A DNA stretch of 64,000 nt from Pseudopedobacter sp038243635 (GCA_038243635.1 JBBSQW010000015.1:25983-89982); one strand, 5' to 3'. Shown: positions 27,397 to 37,080, numbered from the stretch's first letter. The notes: a model not told the origin generated them from the sequence alone. Numbers and translations: made by a program.

Positions 27397-29178
27397 AGAT
27401 AAATACAGAGGCTTATTTAATTTATTGGAGATTCTGTAGGCTGCATTCATTAACCCAACATGACTGTATGCCTGCGGGAAGTTCCCCCACATACTGCCGT
27501 CGGTTTCGTCAACATCTTCACTAAACAACTTTAAATCGTTAGCATAAGGCATTAGCTTTTCAAACTCTCTTATGGCATCATCTAATCTGCCTACGCAGGC
27601 TAAAGCTTCTACGTACCAGAAGGCACATATCAAAAAGGTAGTTTCGGGTTTACCAAAATCGTCGGCATGCACATATCGGTAGAACAATCCGCTTGGTGTT
27701 TTAAGCTCTGCCTCTAAAGCTGTTAAATGATCTCTCGCTTTTTGCGAGTTTGGATCAATATAGTTCATCATAATCAATTGCAAGGTACTTGCATCTAAAT
27801 ACGGACTACCAACAGCATGAGTGTAAACCTTACGGACAGGGTCGTAACAAGCTTCGATATGTTGTGCAGCCCTATCCATTAAACTCGCCGCTTTATCTTC
27901 TAGTTCTTTGTTATTGATGGTTCTAGCAATTTTAAGTGCCGCACTACAACCTGCCCATTGGAATAAGTTACTGTAACAGTGAATATAAGCGCTATTTCTA
28001 AACTCCCAAATTCCAGCGTCTTTCTCGTCAATGGTATGCTCAATTCTTTTAAGCGCCATTTCCACTAAATGTGCAGAGTCTTTACGCTCAGAAAAAACAA
28101 AACGATGATCGGTATACAATGGCAATAAAGAAATTAAAGCCTGTCCGTAAATATCATTTTGAATATGCTCATAAGCTTGGTTTCCAATACGTACCGGCCC
28201 GTTCCCCATGTAACCTTCTAAATGGTCGGCAATGGTTTCTGTTAAATCTTTTTGGCGTGATATGCTGTATAAAGGTTGGTAACGTAAACCTTCCTCGAAA
28301 GAAATATCGGTAATGTAATCAAAGTACTTTTCTGTTTCCTCAAAGTGCCCAATATGATGCAGTGCACTAATCACATAATAAGTATCTCTTAACCAGCAGT
28401 AACGGTAATCCCAATTTCTTCCACTTCCAGGGAATTCCGGTAAACTGGTGGTACTTGCTGCAATGATGGCTCCCGTATCCTCATATTGGTGAATCTTTAA
28501 AGCCAAGGCGGATCTAATTACAAATTCCTGATTAAAATCTCCGATAGAAGACCTTTTTACCCAAGTTCTCCAATAGGTGCTTGTTTCCCTTAAAAAACGT
28601 TCTGCAGTAACTTCAGTACCAGCTTCGAGTGGCGCTCCATAAGTTAAAATAGCGTATTTTGTCTCTTTTAAAATGAAATATTGGTCCTCTACTATATAAG
28701 AAATGGGGGCATTTGTGGTCAATCTTAAGTTTTCACCACAACCATGAAAATTAACGTGGTTACTTCCTCTTAATACATCAAGCTCGGTTAAACCATAGTT
28801 GTAAACCGGTTTACATACAATTTTAATATGCGGATTACCTTCTAAAAGTTCAATTTTTCTGACGAGCATTAAAGGCTTAAAGTATCTATCGTACTGCTGA
28901 AACCTAGGTGCAAAATCAGTAACTCTGTATTTACCAGTGTCTGTTGTTATTTCTGTGCAGAGGATATTGGTGTTCTCTTTATAATATTGTTTAGAAGTAA
29001 ACTCGCCAGAAGGCTTAATTGAAAACTCTCCTCCCTTTTTATCGTCCAACATAGATCCGAAAACAAAAGAGCTATCAAACCTTGGCCAGCAAAGCCATTT
29101 AACGTCGGTATTTTTGTGAATATGTGCTAAAAACGAACAGTTTCCTATTAATCCTGTTTCGTATACGTGTCGTCCCAT
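27379..29178 (-). CDS. GH15 family glucoamylase/trehalase-like enzyme
   Basis: A 599-residue cytoplasmic-looking protein without a signal peptide. An N-terminal beta domain (GLIGNCSFLAHIHKNTDVKW...RFDSSFVFGSMLDD) is followed by the alpha/alpha barrel with GRNWDYRYCWLRDTYY (about residues 249-263) and a C-terminal SEDVDETDGSMWGNFPQAYS. GH15 includes glucoamylases, glucodextranases and trehalases. Next to a trehalose synthase fusion, trehalase or another alpha-glucosidase role is the leading inference. It is convergent with the otsA/otsB fusion and overlaps it by 18 bases. Confidence 0.9.
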   Translation of the reverse strand: MGRHVYETGLIGNCSFLAHIHKNTDVKWLCWPRFDSSFVFGSMLDDKKGGEFSIKPSGEFTSKQYYKENTNILCTEITTDTGKYRVTDFAPRFQQYDRYFKPLMLVRKIELLEGNPHIKIVCKPVYNYGLTELDVLRGSNHVNFHGCGENLRLTTNAPISYIVEDQYFILKETKYAILTYGAPLEAGTEVTAERFLRETSTYWRTWVKRSSIGDFNQEFVIRSALALKIHQYEDTGAIIAASTTSLPEFPGSGRNWDYRYCWLRDTYYVISALHHIGHFEETEKYFDYITDISFEEGLRYQPLYSISRQKDLTETIADHLEGYMGNGPVRIGNQAYEHIQNDIYGQALISLLPLYTDHRFVFSERKDSAHLVEMALKRIEHTIDEKDAGIWEFRNSAYIHCYSNLFQWAGCSAALKIARTINNKELEDKAASLMDRAAQHIEACYDPVRKVYTHAVGSPYLDASTLQLIMMNYIDPNSQKARDHLTALEAELKTPSGLFYRYVHADDFGKPETTFLICAFWYVEALACVGRLDDAIREFEKLMPYANDLKLFSEDVDETDGSMWGNFPQAYSHVGLMNAAYRISNKLNKPLYLSSETIK

Positions 29179-29290
29179 AAATATTTTTTACTGTTAACCC
29201 TGCAAGGTTTATACCTAAATACTTTTAAAACCTATCTTTCTATATTTAAGTTTGAAAACGATAGCCATCTTTAACAAAACAACGATATTA

Positions 29291-31429
29291 CTATTGTCTT
29301 CTTCGTTGTTCTCTCCGCTCCATGCGGCGCTCTTTTGGCGTTTTTCCTGTACTATCTTTACTATTGGCTTCTCCATCAAACACACGCTTTAAAAAGCTTT
29401 CTTTTCTCTCGACAGAATCTTTGGTAAACCCCTTTTTAAAAATATTTAGGTTAAAGAAACCATTATCATCATCTTCTATTAAACTATCAGGTACAAAATC
29501 ACTTGGCGCAATTTGCCTGCGTAAACTTTCTTTTAATCTTACGTTATAGAAACCGTAGTTACTGCTATCTCTGGGAATGTACCCGCCAATAGCCATCAGC
29601 ATCCCTAAAGAATTAAAATAGCCACTTAAATAAGGTTTCAAAGAACCATCATATTGCCATTTATATAAAGACGCTTTCGGTTTAGGCACAATGCTAGCCA
29701 AATAAATAGATTCCCCTACCGATAACTCAGCCGGCGATTTTCCGAAATAATAATGTGCCGCTTCGCCAATTCCATAAACGTTATTACCCCATTCAATAAT
29801 GTTTAAATAAACCTCGTACATTCTCGATTTGGTAGTCAGTTTCTGATTTTCCATTAACCAAACAATTAAAATCTCTTCGAACTTACGGCCAAGGTTCTTT
29901 TTACGATTCAAAAATACATTTTTAACCAATTGCATGGATATCGTACTTGCCCCTCTTTTAAAAGATTTTGCTTTAAAATTAGTTGCAATTGATTTGCGGA
30001 TTGCCTCTTCTTCAAAACCTTTGTGTGCGTAAAAAGTTGGATCTTCTGAACTGATCAACGCGTTCTTCATGTTTGAAGATATGGATTGCAAAGGCGTATA
30101 ATTTGGATTGCTGGGCCCTACCGTAATGTTACGAACAGGTTTCCCTTTTTCATAAGGCGTATAAACAAATGGCGTATTAATTTTGCGGAAATCGATTTCA
30201 CCAAACTTTACAATCCCAAAATCTTTATCGCCTTTAAGGCCTGAGTTAAATATTACGTTATCTGGCTTTGCTTCATCTAAATAAAAATTAAGCGCATAAT
30301 TTAACTTCCCTTTAACTTTTATCCCCTCTAAAGACTCAAACAAACCAACCGGAAAAGCGTCGAAAATATGCTGCGCTACTTGGTCTTGAGCGTTAAGTTT
30401 TAGTTGGTATATTTTCTTTTTACCAAAAGTTAATTTCACGAAAGGACTAACTTGTGCTTTTCCTAAACTAATTACAGAACTGCTATCCAATGCCACATAA
30501 TTTGAACCAATTAGCATGGTTGCATCTACCGTTCCCGATTTTATGACAACATCATTAGGTGCAATTTTTGGATGATTAATCACCAAGTTTCTTACATACC
30601 AAGCCCCGTCAATCTTAAATTCTTTTCCTACCCTTTTAGCGCTCCTCATGGTAGTTCTAATTGTATCAAAACTTACTTTTAAATCATATTTATTATCTAA
30701 ATACGGGACCTTAATAGCTTGGTTATCTGCATAAAACTTTAAGTCTAATTGTTGGTTAGAAGGATCTGCGGTACCCGATACATGCCAAACAGCTTGATTA
30801 TCGTTCAATTTGATGGTGGAATTTACTTTTCCGTTTGCAATGGTTGCGCTTTCTGCTTTTAAACTAAAATGGGTGGTATCCTGATGATAGCTTACCACGA
30901 AATTCTTAATATCCATATCATCCGGGATTTTATCAAGTGCTCTTTTGATCAATTTATTTGCCAGCTCGGACAAATCATTTTTCGTATCTTTCTTAATGGA
31001 ATCCTTTGCATCCTTTTTAAACAAAAATTCATAATTACTTAAGCTGTCTTTTTTGATTAAGGATACCACAGCATCATGAATATCGAGTTCAGAAATTTTT
31101 ACATTTCCAAACAAAAGTGGCAACAGCTTTACGCCAACCTTTAAATCTCCAATTCTAGCTAAGCTATCGCGGTTCTCTGGAATAACGGAAATATCTTTAA
31201 AGTAAACGGACGTTAAACCATCAAACTCGTACGAGGCAATTGCTACGTCTAAATTATATTTGATTTTTGCTTTGCTAATTCCCTTTGCTACCGCCGCTTT
31301 CAAAAGCCCGTCTCGCTTATTATAGAGCACTGAAACCCCAACAATCATAATCGCTAAAAAAGCAAGAACACAGATAAGAATTACTTTTTTATACTTTTCA
31401 AAAAAAGACTTTTGGTTGGGCTTGGTCAT
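29291..31429 (-). CDS. AsmA-like/GT51 transglycosylase fusion
   Basis: A 712-residue membrane-anchored protein. A single N-terminal TM helix (about 18-37) is followed by an AsmA/DUF748-like beta-rich region to about residue 430 (YEFDGLTSVYFKDISVIPE...LKVGVKLLPLLFG). A GT51 peptidoglycan glycosyltransferase domain comes next, with SSEDPTFYAHKGF (catalytic E462), RGASTISMQLVKN (492-504) and YLNIIEWGNNVYGI. The transpeptidase domain of class A penicillin-binding proteins is absent; after the GT51 region only a short basic, Arg/Lys/Glu-rich tail follows. It probably polymerises glycan strands without cross-linking. It diverges from the Mrp gene. Confidence 0.88.
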   Translation of the reverse strand: MTKPNQKSFFEKYKKVILICVLAFLAIMIVGVSVLYNKRDGLLKAAVAKGISKAKIKYNLDVAIASYEFDGLTSVYFKDISVIPENRDSLARIGDLKVGVKLLPLLFGNVKISELDIHDAVVSLIKKDSLSNYEFLFKKDAKDSIKKDTKNDLSELANKLIKRALDKIPDDMDIKNFVVSYHQDTTHFSLKAESATIANGKVNSTIKLNDNQAVWHVSGTADPSNQQLDLKFYADNQAIKVPYLDNKYDLKVSFDTIRTTMRSAKRVGKEFKIDGAWYVRNLVINHPKIAPNDVVIKSGTVDATMLIGSNYVALDSSSVISLGKAQVSPFVKLTFGKKKIYQLKLNAQDQVAQHIFDAFPVGLFESLEGIKVKGKLNYALNFYLDEAKPDNVIFNSGLKGDKDFGIVKFGEIDFRKINTPFVYTPYEKGKPVRNITVGPSNPNYTPLQSISSNMKNALISSEDPTFYAHKGFEEEAIRKSIATNFKAKSFKRGASTISMQLVKNVFLNRKKNLGRKFEEILIVWLMENQKLTTKSRMYEVYLNIIEWGNNVYGIGEAAHYYFGKSPAELSVGESIYLASIVPKPKASLYKWQYDGSLKPYLSGYFNSLGMLMAIGGYIPRDSSNYGFYNVRLKESLRRQIAPSDFVPDSLIEDDDNGFFNLNIFKKGFTKDSVERKESFLKRVFDGEANSKDSTGKTPKERRMERREQRRRQ

Positions 31430-31554
31430 ACAATCAGCTAATGCTTAAAACTATCGTCAAAGATATTTTATTATTTCTCGGTTTTGTGTCAAAAACAACG
31501 CCGAATCCTGTATATCATTGTAAGTTTTGTAAATTCGGACATAAATTAAAGAAA

Positions 31555-32634
31555 ATGTCGTTTACAAAAGAAAATATATTAGACGCCTTAAAAAATGTAG
31601 AGGATCCCGATCTTAAAAAGGATTTGGTAACCTTAAAAATGATTGAGGATATAACGATTGATGGCAATAAAGTTAGCTTTACTGTTGTGCTTACTACACC
31701 AGCCTGCCCAATGAAAGAAATGTTGGAGAACGCTTGTAGAAACGCGATTAGACATTTTGTAAGTCAGGATGCAGAAATTAATATAAAAATGACCAGCCGA
31801 GTAACTGCACCGCCACAGCAGCTCACTGGAGACATCAAAAACATTATTGTGGTGGCATCTGGTAAAGGTGGTGTTGGTAAATCTACTGTTGCCGCAAACT
31901 TGGCTTTGGCTTTAAATTTAAATGGTGCAAAAGTGGGTTTAATTGATGCTGACATTTACGGTCCGTCTGTCCCTATTATGTTCAATTTACAAGGCGCAAA
32001 ACCACGAGCTTCAGAAGTTAACGGCAAAACCCGAATTGAACCTATTGAACAGTATGGTATTAAATTACTTTCCTTAGGTTTTTTTACAGACCCTAATCAA
32101 CCTGTGCCGTGGAGAGGACCAATGGCTTCAACCGCTGTTAAACAGCTTTTTAATGATGCTGATTGGGGCGAATTAGATTATTTAGTGGTTGATTTACCTC
32201 CCGGAACTGGTGATATACACATTACCGTTGCACAAAGCTTTCCAATATCTGGCGCTGTAATAGTAACTACACCACAACAAGTAGCTCTTGCAGATGCGAA
32301 AAAAGGTATTGGCATGTTTAAGATGGATGCAATTAATATCCCTATTTTAGGTGTGGTTGAAAACATGTCATACTTTACGCCAGCAGAATTGCCAGATAAT
32401 AAATATTATATATTTGGTAAAAATGGTGGACGAGAGCTTGCGGAGATGTACAATGCGCCATTTTTAGGTGAATTACCTTTAGTGCAAAGTATAAGCGAAG
32501 CTGGCGATAGTGGATCGCCGGTGGTGTTACAAGAAAATAACGTGATTGCAAGTGCATTCATGGACTTAGCTCAAAAGGTCGCTCAGCAAGTTGCAATAAG
32601 AAATAGCGAAGCTAAAAGTAAAAGTGCCGTTTAA
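31555..32634 (+). CDS. Mrp/ApbC family Fe-S cluster carrier ATPase
   Basis: A P-loop ATPase that hands Fe-S clusters to target proteins. The N-terminal DUF59/MIP18 domain (ILDALKNVEDPDLKKDLVTL...TPACPMKEMLE) precedes the MinD-like ATPase with GKGGVGKST at residues 103-111. The start at 31555 gives 359 residues and matches the domain start; the frame is open for 38 codons upstream to 31441, but that part looks non-coding. The CxxC that binds the bridging cluster in enteric ApbC is missing here: the region reads ENMSYFTPAELPDNKYYIFG. A NifU-domain gene follows after 45 bases, supporting a Fe-S role. Confidence 0.92.
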   Translation: MSFTKENILDALKNVEDPDLKKDLVTLKMIEDITIDGNKVSFTVVLTTPACPMKEMLENACRNAIRHFVSQDAEINIKMTSRVTAPPQQLTGDIKNIIVVASGKGGVGKSTVAANLALALNLNGAKVGLIDADIYGPSVPIMFNLQGAKPRASEVNGKTRIEPIEQYGIKLLSLGFFTDPNQPVPWRGPMASTAVKQLFNDADWGELDYLVVDLPPGTGDIHITVAQSFPISGAVIVTTPQQVALADAKKGIGMFKMDAINIPILGVVENMSYFTPAELPDNKYYIFGKNGGRELAEMYNAPFLGELPLVQSISEAGDSGSPVVLQENNVIASAFMDLAQKVAQQVAIRNSEAKSKSAV

Positions 32635-32679
32635 TTAAGACGAATAAAATCTGTATTTTTATATATAAAATAAAACACG

Positions 32680-32967
32680 ATGAGTGATAAAGAAAATTTA
32701 CTAGCAAGAGTAGAAGAGGCCTTGGATTCTATTAGACCCTATCTAATTGCTGATGCAGGGAATGTTTCTATTTTAGAAATTACGGACGATAATGTTTTAA
32801 AAATTAAACTTTTGGGTTCTTGCGAATCATGCCCAATGAGTATTATGACACTTAAAGCAGGAATTGAGCAAGCCGTACTTAAAGCTGTACCAGAAATCAA
32901 GTCGGTAGAAGCAGTAAACATTACTCCTATAGATTCGCCGCATGCGGTAATGCCAAACGGCAAATAA
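32680..32967 (+). CDS. NifU C-terminal domain Fe-S scaffold protein
   Basis: A 95-residue protein that is just the NifU C-terminal domain, with the cluster-binding motif C48ESC51 inside LLGSCESCPMSIMTLKAGIE. Such proteins (NfuA/NFU-like) hold and transfer a 4Fe-4S cluster. It lies directly downstream of the Mrp/ApbC gene and ends at a terminator, so the two form a Fe-S maturation pair. Confidence 0.9.
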   Translation: MSDKENLLARVEEALDSIRPYLIADAGNVSILEITDDNVLKIKLLGSCESCPMSIMTLKAGIEQAVLKAVPEIKSVEAVNITPIDSPHAVMPNGK

Positions 32968-32989
32968 ACTTAGGTAACAAAACATTTGG

Positions 32990-33022
32990 AGAGCCTTTTC
33001 GTTAAAAGAGAGGGCTCTTTTG
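32990..33022 (+). terminator. Terminator after the NifU-domain gene
   Basis: AGAGCC (32990-32995) pairs with GGCTCT (33013-33018), with an inner CTTTT / AAAAG stem, followed by TTTTG. It ends the Mrp-NifU transcript. Confidence 0.75.
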
Positions 33023-33082
33023 TTTAACAAAAATTAACAATATTAAATAACCAGCCTGTTTTTTTTGATATAAATTAGCAAC

Positions 33083-33712
33083 TTGAAAAATTTACTAATC
33101 CTCATATTACTCACTTTTAGTTTGCAGGCGTTTAGCCAGCAAGATAAACCACTTGTGCAGTTTTCTGGAGTAGTTTATGATAAAGACAGTAATTCTGTTG
33201 TTCCCTACGTAACGATCAGAAACTTATCTGATGATGGAAAAGCATACAGCGCTAATTATAAAGGGTATTTTTCGTTTGTTTTGCATGAAGGTGATAGCCT
33301 TGTCTTTACTTCCGTTGGTTATAAGAAACTTAAACTAACCATCCCTAAAAACCTTACTGAAAGAAAATTTACCGCCTTGATTAAAATTACGGCTGATAAT
33401 ATTGAATTACCTACGGTAACTATTTTTCCGTGGGCGAGTGTTGATGAGTTTAAAAAAGACTTTTTGACGATGAAATTTGCCGACGATGATTTGGAGATTG
33501 CAATGAAAAATCTGTCAAAGCAAAGCTTAAAAGACTTATCAGCAAGTTTGCCACGAGACGGAGGAGAATATAATAGCACTAGCTTTCAAAACAACCACAA
33601 TACATTGATGAACAGCCATATGGTGCAAACCAACCCACTTTTAAATCCTTTTGCTTGGGGCGCTTTAATCAAACAGATTACAGAAGGCAAAAAATCAAGA
33701 GGGAAAGATTAA
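33083..33712 (+). CDS. Exported carboxypeptidase-regulatory-like domain protein
   Basis: A 209-residue protein that starts with TTG: no in-frame ATG precedes it, and the resulting MKNLLILILLTFSLQAFSQQ is a good signal peptide. Residues 26-105 form a CarboxypepD_reg-like beta-sandwich (VQFSGVVYDKDSNSVVPYVT, later GDSLVFTSVGYKKL), the module often found at the N-terminus of TonB-dependent transporters. The remainder (EFKKDFLTMKFADDDLEIA...) is unassigned. No transporter follows, so it acts as a small envelope protein of unknown role. Confidence 0.8.
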   Translation: MKNLLILILLTFSLQAFSQQDKPLVQFSGVVYDKDSNSVVPYVTIRNLSDDGKAYSANYKGYFSFVLHEGDSLVFTSVGYKKLKLTIPKNLTERKFTALIKITADNIELPTVTIFPWASVDEFKKDFLTMKFADDDLEIAMKNLSKQSLKDLSASLPRDGGEYNSTSFQNNHNTLMNSHMVQTNPLLNPFAWGALIKQITEGKKSRGKD

Positions 33713-33810
33713 TATTGCGTTTTGAGGTTTAACGCAGAAAGCGCAAACTGTAGCGAATAGTCGTTAAAACCAAGCGAAACTTAAAGCAAAATCAAACAGA
33801 CGCGTGGAAA

Positions 33811-34380
33811 TTATCGCTTCCTACGTAGTAGCGGAAATTTCATTTTATAATCTACTTTGATAGCTCCTTTAGAAATTGCGTCTAACTTACCTCTAAGCAT
33901 CGTTTTACGCAATTGGCTTATCCTATCGGTGAATAATTTACCTTGAATATGGTCGTACTCGTGTTGTATCACACGGGCAGCTAAACCGGTAAAAGATTCC
34001 TTTTTCAGTTCGAAATTTTCATTATAGTAGCTAATTTCCAAATCTTTATGTCTGCTCACATTCTCCCTGATATCGGGAATGCTTAAGCATCCTTCATTAA
34101 AATCCCACTTATCGCCAGTTTCTTGTTCAATTACCGGATTAATAAAAACTTTTTTGAAATCTTTTAATCCCTCCTCATCCTCGGCAAACGGCGAGGCATC
34201 AACTATGAATAACCTAATAGCCAAACCAACTTGTGGCGCAGCTAAACCAACTCCACTTGCAGCATACATCGTTTCAAACATATTGTCAATCAACGCTTTA
34301 AGCCCTGTATAATCTTGATCAATATCATCTGCAACTTTCTTTAAAACCGGATCTCCGTATGCTACTATTGGTAATTTCAT
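33811..34380 (-). CDS. def: Peptide deformylase
   Basis: Removes the N-formyl group from nascent proteins, using a metal bound by Cys and two His. The three family motifs are all present: GVGLAAPQVG (43-52), EGCLSIP with C98, and QHEYDHIQG with H140, E141 and H144. The 189-residue length is normal. It is monocistronic here; no fmt gene is adjacent. Confidence 0.96.
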   Translation of the reverse strand: MKLPIVAYGDPVLKKVADDIDQDYTGLKALIDNMFETMYAASGVGLAAPQVGLAIRLFIVDASPFAEDEEGLKDFKKVFINPVIEQETGDKWDFNEGCLSIPDIRENVSRHKDLEISYYNENFELKKESFTGLAARVIQHEYDHIQGKLFTDRISQLRKTMLRGKLDAISKGAIKVDYKMKFPLLRRKR

Positions 34381-34491
34381 CCCACAAAAATAAACATTTA
34401 TGTATCTATTTTACTAACATAATAGTATAACAATAAATTTGGATATTGACTGAAAAGATAATTTCCTTAACTTTAATAAATTTTTACCTTA

Positions 34492-35292
34492 ATGGAAAAA
34501 CTACTACCTATTCTATTTTTACTAGTATTATCTTTCAATAAGCTTTTTGCGCAATGTACTCCACCGGGAAATGTAGTTATATCTGGGCCTGGCATTGCAG
34601 CCGGTGCAAGCACTGGAGTTGGCTGTACAGACCGTGTTGCTGTTTATACAGTTTCCGCATCGGCTAGTGCAACAGATTATGTTTGGAAAATTACCGGCAC
34701 TAATAGTACAACCCAAATATCCTCCACGCAGTACAGTGTTGTATTTGAAAATAGCAATGTAAGCATTGAAGTTACCCCGATGAATGGTGCCTGTCCAGGA
34801 AATAAATCAACCGTTAATATTGCTGTTTCTCCAATTCCAGATCGGCCATCAATCAAACAAACTGGAAATATTTTAGACGCAACGGTAACAGCCACTGTTT
34901 ACCAGTGGTATTTAGGCAGTATCGCAGTTAATGGGGCAACCTCTAAAACATTTAGCCCAACCACAAACGGAACGTATCTTGTTGAAGCCAAAAACGTGAG
35001 CGGTTGTAGTTCGTTTTCGAACAACTTCAACTTTTTTAAAACAGCGATACACGAAGACGCTATTTTTAGCAACTTTAGTTTTTATCCAAACCCAGTTATA
35101 ACCATTCTTTTCGTAAACTTTAACAAGCGTTATGATTTAAACTTGGTAGATTTACGAGGGCAGCAAGTATTGCAAAAAACAGATTTACAAAACAAACAAG
35201 AAATTGACTTATCATCTTTAAAAAGAGGTATGTATTTGATGACGATTACCAGCGATGGTAAAACCGCGGTACGAAAGTTGCTTTTGAAGTAA
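34492..35292 (+). CDS. T9SS type A sorting-domain protein with PKD-like region
   Basis: A probable cargo of the type IX secretion system, 266 residues. It has a signal peptide (ends near LFAQC), a PKD/Ig-like middle (SASATDYVWKITGTNS, VYQWYLGSIAVNGATSKTF) and a C-terminal type A sorting domain starting FSFYPNPVITILFVNF and ending KRGMYLMTITSDGKTAVRK. It should be secreted across the outer membrane and processed or attached there. No enzymatic domain is seen, so adhesion or matrix function is possible. Confidence 0.88.
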   Translation: MEKLLPILFLLVLSFNKLFAQCTPPGNVVISGPGIAAGASTGVGCTDRVAVYTVSASASATDYVWKITGTNSTTQISSTQYSVVFENSNVSIEVTPMNGACPGNKSTVNIAVSPIPDRPSIKQTGNILDATVTATVYQWYLGSIAVNGATSKTFSPTTNGTYLVEAKNVSGCSSFSNNFNFFKTAIHEDAIFSNFSFYPNPVITILFVNFNKRYDLNLVDLRGQQVLQKTDLQNKQEIDLSSLKRGMYLMTITSDGKTAVRKLLLK

Positions 35293-35307
35293 TTATAACA
35301 ATTTTTA

Positions 35308-35343
35308 AAAGCCTCGAGAAATTGCTTTTTCGGGGCTTTCTTT
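35308..35343 (+). terminator. Terminator after the T9SS cargo gene
   Basis: AAAGCCTCG (35308-35316) pairs with CGGGGCTTT (35331-35339), including one T-G pair, followed by CTTTATTT. Confidence 0.7.
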
Positions 35344-35359
35344 ATTTATAACAAATACC

Positions 35360-36898
35360 ATGTCCATTAGACCAGATTTAATAGAAACCGTAGAATTAAG
35401 AACATTAAAACCAGAAGATTATGTCGATCTAAAGTCGGCGATGATTTCTGCCTATTCAGCGATGGGCGAAAGTTTCTGGCGAGAGAAATCGATAGAAAAA
35501 TTAATTAATATCTTTCCTGAGGGGCAGCTATGTGTAGAGGTTAACGGAAAAGTAGTTGCCACTGCTTTAAGTATTATTGTTGATTTTGATAAATTAGGTG
35601 CAACACACACGTATGCCCAAGCAACCGGAAATTATACTTTTAGCACCCATACTGATGATGGCGACGTTTTGTACGGAATAGAAGTATTTGTACACCCCGA
35701 TTACCGTGGGATGCGTTTGGCCAGAAGACTTTATGATGGACGTAAATTATTGTGTGAAAACCTAAATTTGAAGTCCATTATCTTAGGAGGTAGAATACCC
35801 AATTTTGAAAAGTTTGCTGATCTTACACCTCGCCAGTATATCGATAAAGTTAAGATGAAGGAGATTTACGATCCCACACTTACTTTCCAAATTTCAAACG
35901 ATTTCCACGTCAAAAAAATATTAAAAAATTACCTGCCAGAAGATCAACAGTCTAAAGAATTTGCAACTTTATTAGAGTGGAACAACATTTATTATGTAGA
36001 TGAGGAAAAGGACACCTTTAAAAAATCTAAAGTAAGAATCGGCTTAGTGCAATGGCAAATGCGTTTGTTTCCGAGTGTTGCAGATTTAATGGAAAGTGCC
36101 GAATACTTTGTAGATGCAGTGAGTGATTACTCATCAGATTTTGTTGTATTCCCGGAGTTCTTTAATGCGCCTTTGATGGCTGATTATAACCATTTAGGAG
36201 AAGCAAAAGCGATAAGAGAATTGGCGAAACACACGGAGTATATCAGAACTCGTTTTTGTGAATTAGCGGTATCTTATAACGTAAATATTATTGCCGGCAG
36301 CATGCCTTTGTTAGAGAACGACAAGCTTTACAATGTTTCTTATCTCTGTCGCCGAGATGGAAGTTTTGACCGATCTATTAAAATACACCCTACGCCATCA
36401 GAAATACACTCTTGGGGAATGAGTGGCGGAAACGAACTTAAAGTTTTTGATACCGATGCTGGTAGAATTGGAATTTTAATATGTTACGATTCGGAATTTC
36501 CTGAATTAGCAAGAATGCAAGCTTTAGAAAAAATGGATATTTTATTTATTCCGTTTTGGACCGATACGCAGAACGCTTACAACCGAGTGAGAATTTGCTC
36601 ACAAGCGAGAGCCATTGAAAACGAATGTTATGTTGCGATTACAGGTTCGGTTGGAAACTTACCAAAGGTGAATAACATGGATTTACAATATGCGCAATCT
36701 GCGATATTCTCACCCTCAGATTTTGCTTTCCCTTCCAACGCTATTGTTGCAGAGACAACGCCAAATACCGAAAATATATTGATTGCAGATGTGAATTTAG
36801 ATTTGCTAAAAGAATTGCATGAATATGGTAGTGTTAGAAATTTGAAAGATCGTAGAACAGATTTCTATGATTTGACTTTGAAGAATCAAGTTAAATAA
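35360..36898 (+). CDS. GNAT acetyltransferase-nitrilase fusion protein
   Basis: A 512-residue bifunctional chain. Residues about 10-210 form a GNAT acetyltransferase (GIEVFVHPDYRGMRLARRLY is the acetyl-CoA loop region). Residues about 225-500 form a carbon-nitrogen hydrolase with the full catalytic triad: E266 (VVFPEFF), K341 (RSIKIHPTP) and C375 (ILICYDSEFPE). The architecture is well known in bacteria, but the substrate is unknown; a link between amine acylation and amide hydrolysis can only be guessed. It appears monocistronic after a terminator. Confidence 0.92.
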   Translation: MSIRPDLIETVELRTLKPEDYVDLKSAMISAYSAMGESFWREKSIEKLINIFPEGQLCVEVNGKVVATALSIIVDFDKLGATHTYAQATGNYTFSTHTDDGDVLYGIEVFVHPDYRGMRLARRLYDGRKLLCENLNLKSIILGGRIPNFEKFADLTPRQYIDKVKMKEIYDPTLTFQISNDFHVKKILKNYLPEDQQSKEFATLLEWNNIYYVDEEKDTFKKSKVRIGLVQWQMRLFPSVADLMESAEYFVDAVSDYSSDFVVFPEFFNAPLMADYNHLGEAKAIRELAKHTEYIRTRFCELAVSYNVNIIAGSMPLLENDKLYNVSYLCRRDGSFDRSIKIHPTPSEIHSWGMSGGNELKVFDTDAGRIGILICYDSEFPELARMQALEKMDILFIPFWTDTQNAYNRVRICSQARAIENECYVAITGSVGNLPKVNNMDLQYAQSAIFSPSDFAFPSNAIVAETTPNTENILIADVNLDLLKELHEYGSVRNLKDRRTDFYDLTLKNQVK

Positions 36899-36947
36899 TG
36901 GGAATTTTTTAACGCAATTATTTTTTTGATTTGCCGAAACAGACTTC

Positions 36948-37080
36948 AACCACAATGCACACGAAGAACACAGAGTTGGGTACAAAAATATCATTTTCTT
37001 CTGCCCCAGCTCTGTGAATTCTGTAGTTAAAAAACTGTATTTCATCTGTGAGAAAAAACTGTACGCGTTCTCTGGTTAAA
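36948..37080. repeat. ACCACAGAG-type intergenic repeats in inverted arrangement
   Basis: A forward copy (CAACCACAATGCACACGAAG, then AACACAGAGTTGGGTAC) faces reversed pieces AGCTCTGTGAATTCTG and ACGCGTTCTCTGGTTAAA. They belong to the family seen at 6161-6250 and 61739-61823. The arrangement could form a long imperfect hairpin between the nitrilase fusion gene and murF. Confidence 0.55.
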
